Below the pieces are notes generated by a model. It did no database searches. It was given only the letters and a program-made list of their open reading frames with translations, and was not told the origin of the DNA. From Cryptobacteroides sp934698975 (GTDB lineage Bacteria; Bacteroidota; Bacteroidia; Bacteroidales; UBA932), in the NCBI GenBank assembly GCA_934698975.1, contig CAKUVR010000004.1, positions 91,231 to 155,230 of the forward strand: a stretch of 64,000 nt of DNA, written 5' to 3'. Both the position numbers and the translations under genes were made by a program. How positions within the stretch are numbered: position 1 is the first letter of the stretch; each line of letters begins with the position of its first letter. Below are positions 58,112 through 64,000 of this stretch, piece after piece.

Positions 58112-60844
58112 TTAATTATCCTCGACTATTATAAACTCCACGGAATTATCCTTGGAACCGTACGGAATATACTTCAATCCAATGAATCCCAAAAAACCTT
58201 TTGTAGATTTCTCCGCTTGAGAAACATGCAAATACTCAAGAAAAACTCCATCCAAGTATGATTTGATTTCGTAAGTGTCGTCCTTAGGCTTATTCTCCAC
58301 TTTAAGTTTCTTGCCGTCAGCCCAGCCGCCAACTTTTATGCGGAAACGATAAGTGCAATTTTCATGGACCTTCTTAAGATAGTAACCAGGATGGACATTA
58401 ACGGGATCAGGTACAGGATCTTTTGACATACTAAGATTAGCCGCAAGAATCTCACCCGATGCCGTTATAATTTGAGATATTATTCCTCCTTCAGGCCAAA
58501 GAGGGCCAAAATAACTAGTGGGTTCAGAGCCTGATAATGGGTACTTGCCTGAAGGTTGTTGGAAGCAGAACTTATATCTATGAGGCAAAGATAGCGGAAT
58601 CAATTTCTTAAGTTCTCTCACGACTTCATAGTTATCATGATTTGCATCCCAGAAATCAACTCCAACATACAAATAATCCTCTCCAACCTCAAGAAGTTCA
58701 TCATCAGTGAAATGGTATGTCGATGCACTGTTGATGGCAGCCAGAATCAAATCCTGCTTCTCCGTCACATCAATCAGCCCCTGAGCCAAAGCCTCTTCTA
58801 TAGCCTCCAGCTTCACGTTAAGCCCCGAAGTAGGCGAGTCAATCGCATTCTTGATAGCCTCCAGTTTCTCGTTGGCCGTCCCGGCTGTCGAGTTCAAGGC
58901 ATCAGTCGCCTTCTTCACAAGGCCGAGCGTGCTATCCTCTCCGACAAGGCCGCTTTGGATCGCCCCCTCAATCGCCGCCAGTTTTTCAGACAATGTATTG
59001 GTCTGGCTGATTATCGTCTCGTTGATCGCGTCAAGTTTCTCTTTCATGGTTCCTTCAAGAGACTCCACCGCCTGCTTCACCAAGTCAATCGCATCGGCGT
59101 TCTTTACAAAACCGTTTTTTACCGCAGCCCTGATCAGGTTCATCTTCTGCCCCAGTTCCTTTGTCTGCTTGTTGATCGCCTTTCTGATTACGTCCAGCTT
59201 TGTCTCCATCGTTCCCTCAAGGGAGTTGATTGCTTCCTCGACAAGACCTATCGCATCCACATTGTCTGCGAATCCCGCCTTGATTGTCGCATCGATGAGG
59301 TCAAGTTTGCCGGCAAGGGACACCGTCTGTCTGCGGATCGCCTTCCTGACCGCCTCCAGTTTCTCTTCAACCGTACCCTCAAGGGAGCTGACAGCCTCCT
59401 TCACCAGATCGATGGCCGCCGCATTGTCGGCTAATCCAGCCTCAATCGCACCCTCGATGAGGTCGAGTTTGCCGGCGAGGGACACAGTCTGTCTGCGGAT
59501 CGCCTTCCTTACCGCCTTCAGTTTCTCCTCCAACGTTCCTTCAAGGGAGTTGACGGCCTCCTTCACCAGATCGATGGCCGCCGCATTGTCGGCTAATCCA
59601 GCCTCGATGACTCCTTTGATAAGAACCATCTTTGCACTCAATTCCGTTGTCTGACTCTTAATGACGGCCTCTATGGCAGCCAGTTTTTCCTCCACAGAGC
59701 CTTTCAGAGACTCGATGGCTGTCTCCACCAAGCCAATCGCCTCTGCATTACCGGCAAATCCTGCGCTGATCGCACCTTCTATAAGAGCAAGTTTTGAACT
59801 CAGATCTGTCGCCTGGTTCTTGACCGCTGCCTCCACCGCTGCAAGTTTCTCTTCCACGGATCCTGTCAGTGACTCAATGGCAGACTTCACAAGTTCCGTG
59901 GCCTTGACGTTGTCAGCAAGACCGGCGCGTACCGCCTCCTCAATCAGAGTCAGACGTGATCCCAAATCAGCAGTCTGGTTCTTGACCGCAGCCTCCACCG
60001 CCGCAAGTTTCTCCTCCATGGAGCCACTCAGTGATTCTATGGCCGACTTCACCAGTTCAATGGCCTTGGTGCTGTCGGTAAAGCCTGCCGTGACGGCTCC
60101 TTCTATGAGCACAAGTTTGGAACTTAACTCCATTGTCTGCCCCTTAATGGCCGCCTCCACCGCGGCGAATTTCTCTTCCATGGATCCGGTCAGTGACTCA
60201 ATGGCCGATTTCACCAATTCCATAGCCTTGGCATTGTCTGCCAATCCAGCCTTGACGGTGCCATCCACCAGCGCCAGTTTTGTCTCCAATGCCGTGGCCT
60301 GGTTCTTGATGGCAGTCTCGACCGCGGCGAGTTTCTCCTCGACTGATCCTTTCAAGGATTCTATAGCGGATTTGACCAGTTCCAAAGCCTTGGCATTGCC
60401 ATCAAATCCCTGCTCTGAAGCCTCCTTTATCAGCCCCAACGCCTTCTCGATGAGCGCAAGTTTGGCGTTCAGGTCAATCGTCTGAACTTTCAACGCACTT
60501 TCTATCGCCGCAAGTTTCTCAGCGGCTGTGGCTCCCAGCGAACCGATGGCCTCGATGGTTTTTTGAGCCATCTCCTCATATTTCAGCACACCATTCTCAT
60601 AAGCCTTGTTCAGCAAGTCCATCTTTTGAGAGAGCGTGAGAGTCTGATTCTTAAGAGCCTCCTCAAGGAGTTCCAACTTCTTGGAAATCGTCAACGTCTG
60701 ATCTTGCAGAGCTTTCACAAGATCGCTGTAGTCATTCGTCACGGTGGTAGTCTGCTGGAATCTGATGTCCGGAGAGTCATACTCACACGAAACAACCGCT
60801 GCCATCATCACGCTGGCGGCAAGAGCAACAAGAAATCTTTTCAT
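58112..60844 (-). CDS. Lipoprotein with about nine 54-residue helical repeats
   Basis: 910 residues from ATG 60844 (MKRFLVALAASVMMAAVVSC); the lipidated Cys is residue 20. From about residue 150 to 640 it consists of tandem 54-residue units of the form LVKSAIESLxGSxEEKLAAV, then AIKxQTxxLxxKLxLIEGAI, then xAGLADNAxAIE. Each is two long amphipathic helices. Units 7 and 8 are nearly identical in DNA (162-bp period, e.g. 59401 and 59563), so the array is young or being homogenised. The C-terminal 200 residues form a separate beta-rich domain (YLYVGVDFWDANHDNYEV). No family recognised; probably a surface stalk. The OmpA-like gene follows in the same transcript. Confidence 0.83.
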   Translation of the reverse strand: MKRFLVALAASVMMAAVVSCEYDSPDIRFQQTTTVTNDYSDLVKALQDQTLTISKKLELLEEALKNQTLTLSQKMDLLNKAYENGVLKYEEMAQKTIEAIGSLGATAAEKLAAIESALKVQTIDLNAKLALIEKALGLIKEASEQGFDGNAKALELVKSAIESLKGSVEEKLAAVETAIKNQATALETKLALVDGTVKAGLADNAKAMELVKSAIESLTGSMEEKFAAVEAAIKGQTMELSSKLVLIEGAVTAGFTDSTKAIELVKSAIESLSGSMEEKLAAVEAAVKNQTADLGSRLTLIEEAVRAGLADNVKATELVKSAIESLTGSVEEKLAAVEAAVKNQATDLSSKLALIEGAISAGFAGNAEAIGLVETAIESLKGSVEEKLAAIEAVIKSQTTELSAKMVLIKGVIEAGLADNAAAIDLVKEAVNSLEGTLEEKLKAVRKAIRRQTVSLAGKLDLIEGAIEAGLADNAAAIDLVKEAVSSLEGTVEEKLEAVRKAIRRQTVSLAGKLDLIDATIKAGFADNVDAIGLVEEAINSLEGTMETKLDVIRKAINKQTKELGQKMNLIRAAVKNGFVKNADAIDLVKQAVESLEGTMKEKLDAINETIISQTNTLSEKLAAIEGAIQSGLVGEDSTLGLVKKATDALNSTAGTANEKLEAIKNAIDSPTSGLNVKLEAIEEALAQGLIDVTEKQDLILAAINSASTYHFTDDELLEVGEDYLYVGVDFWDANHDNYEVVRELKKLIPLSLPHRYKFCFQQPSGKYPLSGSEPTSYFGPLWPEGGIISQIITASGEILAANLSMSKDPVPDPVNVHPGYYLKKVHENCTYRFRIKVGGWADGKKLKVENKPKDDTYEIKSYLDGVFLEYLHVSQAEKSTKGFLGFIGLKYIPYGSKDNSVEFIIVEDN

Positions 60845-61001
60845 AAAACCGGGTTTTAGCGGCATTCGCCTGTTAATAAAAACCAAACTCTAACTTATAG
60901 GTTTGAAAACTTTTGTAAGGTAAGCATTATTTGGCATATTCACAAATCGCATCTCTGAATTTCCGAAAAATCATTCTTATTCACATTCCGGCTAAACATA
61001 A

Positions 61002-61832
61002 TCAGAGGGCTTTGGGAAGGGTGAATATGAACTCCAACCCACCAGCGGCGCCAAGGCGTACAGAGATGACACCGCGGTGGAGCAGGACAGAATTCTTGAC
61101 TATGGCCAGACCAAGACCGGTACCTCCCATCTTGCGGGAGCGCCCTTTGTCTATCCGATAGAATCTTTCAAAAAGATGAGGAATATGCTCGGGAGCGACT
61201 CCCGGGCCATTGTCCGAAAAACTGAACTTATAAAAATCCGAATCCTCAGAAAGGATCTGCACCGTGATGGTCACACCTTCCCCTCCATAGGCGATGGAAT
61301 TGTCTGTCAGGTTTCTGAATATTGAATACAGAAGTGACGGATTGCCGTTCACAACAACTTCAGGCTCAACCAAAGCCCTGAAAGTCACATGGTTCGCTTC
61401 CATCTGCATGGAAACGTCCCTCTGGATGGATTGAAGCAGATCGAGAATATTCACATTCTCAAACTCATAACCTTGAGGAGCGTCATCCAGTTTGTTGAGG
61501 GTCGAAATGTCCGCAAGAAGGCTGGACAGACGGCGGCTCTGAGCATAGCATCGCTGGATAAACCGATCCTTTGTCTCAGAATCAATGTCCGGGCTTGAAA
61601 CAATTGTCTCCAGATAGCCCTGAATGCTGCTGACCGGAGTCTTCAATTCATGAGCCACATTCTGTGTCAACTGTCTCTTCAAGCGATTCTTGTCCTCCTC
61701 ACTGTCGCGAAGTTTGTCGTACATGCCCATCTTTCCCTCCTCGATGGATTCCTTTAGATGGACATACCGCCCTCTCATTGTTACCAATGCAAGGACGAGA
61801 AGGACAATGACTATGGATAAAAGAAGCATCAT
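61002..61832 (-). CDS. Sensor histidine kinase, PhoR-like
   Basis: 276 residues. One N-terminal membrane helix (LSIVIVLLVLALVTM), a short linker, then HisKA with the phospho-His in NVAHELKTPVSSIQGYLETI. ATPase boxes: N in FRNLTDNSIAYGGEGV, G1 FSDNGPGVAPEHIP, F FERFYRIDKGRSR, G2 GGTGLGLAIVK. No periplasmic sensing domain: too short, so sensing is through the membrane or a partner. Overlaps the response-regulator stop by 4 bp. The intergenic part 60845-61001 has no gene. Confidence 0.92.
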   Translation of the reverse strand: MMLLLSIVIVLLVLALVTMRGRYVHLKESIEEGKMGMYDKLRDSEEDKNRLKRQLTQNVAHELKTPVSSIQGYLETIVSSPDIDSETKDRFIQRCYAQSRRLSSLLADISTLNKLDDAPQGYEFENVNILDLLQSIQRDVSMQMEANHVTFRALVEPEVVVNGNPSLLYSIFRNLTDNSIAYGGEGVTITVQILSEDSDFYKFSFSDNGPGVAPEHIPHLFERFYRIDKGRSRKMGGTGLGLAIVKNSVLLHRGVISVRLGAAGGLEFIFTLPKAL

Positions 61833-62494
61833 CTCTCTTCGTAAAGATAACCGAATCCATGCCGCGAGACAATCCTGTCACCATATTCCCCAATTTTTTT
61901 GCGCAGACGGGTGATGTTGACATCAACTGTCCTGTCTGTGACAATCACATCATCAGGCCAAACTTTTGAAAGAATATCCTCGCGCGGAAACACCTTGCCT
62001 TTATTTGTGAACAAGAGCTTGAATATCTCATATTCAATTCTCGTCAACGCAACCACAGCGCCGTCCACCGTCACGACCTTCTTCTCATCATCAATGAATA
62101 TGCCTGAGCACGGGGTCTGGCCCGCAGAGGTTCGTCTCAACACAGCCTTCACACGAGAGATGACTTCTCTTATTGAGAACGGTTTGGAAATATAGTCGTC
62201 AGCCCCCAGATCGAGTCCTTCGACAGCATCATCCTCAGTGTCGCGAGCGGTTATGAATATCACGGGAATCCCCGCTGTCTTAGGGTCTGATTTCAATTTG
62301 CCGGTCAATTCAAAACCTGACATCCCGCCCATCATCACATCAAGAAGAAGCAGGTTAAATGAAGCTATGTCCAACGTCAGGGCTTCCTCTGCAGAATTGG
62401 CGGTCACAACCTCATACCCCTCCTTCGAAAGGTTGAATTTGAGAATCGCACAGATGTCCTCTTCGTCATCGACTACCAGAATATGGGCATTCAT
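61829..62494 (-). CDS. OmpR/PhoB-family response regulator
   Basis: 221 residues. Receiver domain: acidic pocket VVDDEED, phospho-Asp52 in LLLDVMMGGMSGF, and Lys in DDYISKPFS. The winged-helix DNA-binding domain follows (LTRIEYEIFKLLFTN, then VTDRTVDVNITRLRKKIG). It is the first gene of the pair with the kinase. PhoB-type regulators bind direct repeats with 11-bp spacing, matching the blocks at 54264-54302, but the pairing is my inference. Confidence 0.93.
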   Translation of the reverse strand: MNAHILVVDDEEDICAILKFNLSKEGYEVVTANSAEEALTLDIASFNLLLLDVMMGGMSGFELTGKLKSDPKTAGIPVIFITARDTEDDAVEGLDLGADDYISKPFSIREVISRVKAVLRRTSAGQTPCSGIFIDDEKKVVTVDGAVVALTRIEYEIFKLLFTNKGKVFPREDILSKVWPDDVIVTDRTVDVNITRLRKKIGEYGDRIVSRHGFGYLYEER

Positions 62495-62539
62495 ATTAAA
62501 AAAGTTTGGTTTGTTCTGCTAATATAACCACTTTTTTCC

Positions 62540-62547
62540 TAAATTTG
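62540..62547 (+). promoter_or_regulatory. -7 promoter element of the aminotransferase gene
   Basis: TAAATTTG, 20 bp before ATG 62568. Confidence 0.5.
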
Positions 62548-62567
62548 GACAAACTACATATATTAAT

Positions 62568-63788
62568 ATGCCGAAGATTTCCATACGCGGGGAAAAGATT
62601 CCCGCATCACCGATCAGAAAACTGACCCCGTTTTCTGACGCCGCCAAAGCCAACGGGGTAAAGGTCTATCATCTCAATATAGGTCAGCCGGATCTACCTA
62701 CGCCGGAAAAAGCGTTGGACTCATTGAAGAGCATAACCAGAACGACTCTGGAATACAGCCCAAGTCAAGGGCTCAAATCACTGAGAGACAAGTTAGTAAA
62801 CTACTACAGCAAATTCAGTATCCATGTAAACTCCAATGAAATCATCGTAACGACCGGTGGATCTGAAGCTCTTCTATTGACATTTTTAGCGTGCCTGAAC
62901 CCTGGCGACGAAATCATAATGACTGAGCCGGGATATGCAAATTACCTTTCGTTCGCGGTGACAGCCGGAATCACAGTCAAGACAGTCACATCAAGAATCG
63001 AGAATGGGTTCGCACTTCCTTCTGTCGAGGACTTTGAGAAAGCGATAACCGACAAGACCAAAGCCATCCTTATCTGCAATCCCAACAATCCGACTGGCTA
63101 CCTCTATTCCGAAGAGGAACTCTACAGACTCCGTGACATAGTTCTTAGCCACGACTTGTATCTTTTCTCCGACGAGGTTTACCGCGAGTTCCGCTACACC
63201 GACGCACCATATCTCTCAGCACTTAATCTGGAAGGCTTGGAGCAGAATGTCGTGGTGATTGATTCAGTCTCCAAACGTTACTCGGAATGTGGCACAAGAA
63301 TCGGGATGATAGTCAGCCATAACAAAGAAGCGATGGCTGCCATCATCAAATTCTGCCAGGCTAGACTAAGTCCACCGCTTCTCGGCCAGATAGTCGCCGA
63401 AGCCTCAATCAAAGGCACAGAAGAATATTCAAAACTATGCTATGACGAGTATCTTGCAAGGCGTGATTATTTCATAGCAGGTCTAAACAAGATTCCAGGG
63501 ATTTACTCACCAATGCCTAACGGAGCGTTCTACACCATAGCGTCATTGCCAGTAGACAACGCCGAGGATTTCTGCGCATGGTGCCTTACTGACTTCTGCT
63601 ACAAAGATGACGGAACACCGGAAGGCTTCACAGGCGAGACCATTATGATGGCTCCAGCCGCAGGATTCTACAGCACACCGGGTTTAGGGAAGAATCAAGT
63701 AAGGATGGCGTACGTTCTCAAAACAGCAGATCTCGGACGTTCCCTCTTAATTCTAGAAAAAGCTCTGGAAGCATACAAGGAAAAGTAA
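62568..63788 (+). CDS. Class I/II aminotransferase (PLP-dependent)
   Basis: 406 residues, aspartate-aminotransferase fold. YHLNIGQPDLPTPEKALDSL near the start, VTTGGSEALLLTFLACLNPG, CNPNNPTGYLYSEEEL (Asn and Pro at the PLP phosphate site), the PLP lysine in VIDSVSKRYSECGTRIGM, and a late Arg in GKNQVRMAYVL. Cytoplasmic amino-group transfer; the donor cannot be told from sequence. It lies divergent from the two-component genes. Confidence 0.92.
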   Translation: MPKISIRGEKIPASPIRKLTPFSDAAKANGVKVYHLNIGQPDLPTPEKALDSLKSITRTTLEYSPSQGLKSLRDKLVNYYSKFSIHVNSNEIIVTTGGSEALLLTFLACLNPGDEIIMTEPGYANYLSFAVTAGITVKTVTSRIENGFALPSVEDFEKAITDKTKAILICNPNNPTGYLYSEEELYRLRDIVLSHDLYLFSDEVYREFRYTDAPYLSALNLEGLEQNVVVIDSVSKRYSECGTRIGMIVSHNKEAMAAIIKFCQARLSPPLLGQIVAEASIKGTEEYSKLCYDEYLARRDYFIAGLNKIPGIYSPMPNGAFYTIASLPVDNAEDFCAWCLTDFCYKDDGTPEGFTGETIMMAPAAGFYSTPGLGKNQVRMAYVLKTADLGRSLLILEKALEAYKEK

Positions 63789-63805
63789 AAGCCTGATGAG
63801 ATAAA

Positions 63806-63839
63806 ATACTCCGGAAAGATTGACTTTTTTCCGGAGTAT
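63806..63839 (+). terminator. Terminator of the aminotransferase gene
   Basis: ATACTCCGGAAA / TTTCCGGAGTAT, a 12-bp perfect stem 17 bp after the stop codon, followed by TATC. 63840-63936 shows no gene. Confidence 0.8.
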
Positions 63840-63936
63840 TATCATGTTTGTCAATGTCAGAAGGGATAGAACAAACACAGGGCAACGATAGTTACATCAG
63901 CTATGTCTGAGCACACAAGGGCAGTGGACAGCGCAC

Positions 63937-63975
63937 AAAAAAAGGAGTCCGACTGTCAGACGACAATCGGACTCC
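63937..63975 (-). terminator. rRNA operon terminator
   Basis: On the minus strand GGAGTCCGA / TCGGACTCC forms a 9-bp stem followed by seven T (63943 down to 63937). It ends the ribosomal operon entering from the right edge. Confidence 0.85.
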
Positions 63976-63983
63976 CCGAAGGA

Positions 63984-64000
63984 CGGCGGCGACCTACTCT
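63984..64000 (-). rRNA. rrf: 5S rRNA, 3' end only
   Basis: The minus-strand reading of the last bases is AGAGTAGGTCGCCGCC, the conserved 3' tail of 5S rRNA (pairing partner of the 5' end, after GGAGAGUAGG). It is followed directly by the terminator at 63937-63975. The rest of the gene and presumably 23S and 16S lie outside the window. Confidence 0.75.

Noticed and set aside
58637..60485. Plus-strand ORFs opposite the repeat lipoprotein
   Set aside because: They mirror the 162-bp repeats of the real gene, which has a lipobox and start; the plus-strand readings have neither.

Overview
The window looks like chromosome of a gut-type Bacteroidales bacterium. The evidence is a set of promoters with the Bacteroidota -7 element TAnnTTTG (two of them also have TTTG 19-20 bp upstream), TonB-dependent receptor/lipoprotein pairs, a DUF4251 protein, a serine palmitoyltransferase (sphingolipid synthesis), a gyrA-clpC neighbourhood, and a near absence of Shine-Dalgarno sequences. 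It runs from the 5' part of gyrA at the left edge to the last bases of a 5S rRNA gene (minus strand) at the right edge.

Layout. 1-3286: gyrA (partial), a 42-codon ORF behind a palindromic promoter, and a clpA/clpC-type unfoldase gene. 3428-14406: an AT-richer accessory island with a Panacea-type toxin-antitoxin pair and its probable operator, a broken IS1595-type transposase, and a tightly packed four-gene operon. That operon ends in a 1729-residue DUF1998-class helicase preceded by three proteins I do not recognise; it is the best candidate in the window for an undescribed (probably anti-phage) system. 14441-30200: transport and envelope genes (AI-2E family permease, two secreted esterases, AraC/TonB-receptor/lipoprotein cluster, EamA permease, DUF4251 protein, two MATE pumps, GNAT, flavodoxin, carboxymuconolactone decarboxylase-cupin, AraC). 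Two intergenic loci here carry a 52-bp repeat family that ends in a hairpin. 30203-30570: a short promoter-terminator unit followed by an inverted-repeat-bounded segment with a very basic 46-codon ORF. 30577-35771: pyrF, an M20 dipeptidase, a Big2-type lipoprotein and a membrane metallophosphoesterase.

35871-45329 is one long minus-strand run: gyrB, serine palmitoyltransferase, an SDR that is probably the 3-ketosphinganine reductase, a PgpH-like HD phosphodiesterase, tig, clpP and clpX, with gaps of 1-35 bp except where noted. 45513-50299 is a TPR protein plus outer-membrane barrel pair. 50396-53271 is ftsE-nth-cation antiporter. gpmA follows, and then a PiT phosphate transporter with four TGTAAC-like blocks spaced exactly 11 bp apart upstream (a likely Pho box). 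A PhoR/PhoB-like two-component pair lies at 61002-62494. Between them are an OmpA-like protein and a lipoprotein built from about nine 54-residue repeats. An aminotransferase and the rRNA operon terminator close the window.

At the sequence-wide scale the hexamer GAATAT (either strand, any reading frame, and in intergenic DNA) is strongly over-represented in the core parts and much less so in the 4890-14406 operon. This is both a curiosity and an independent sign that the operon is acquired.
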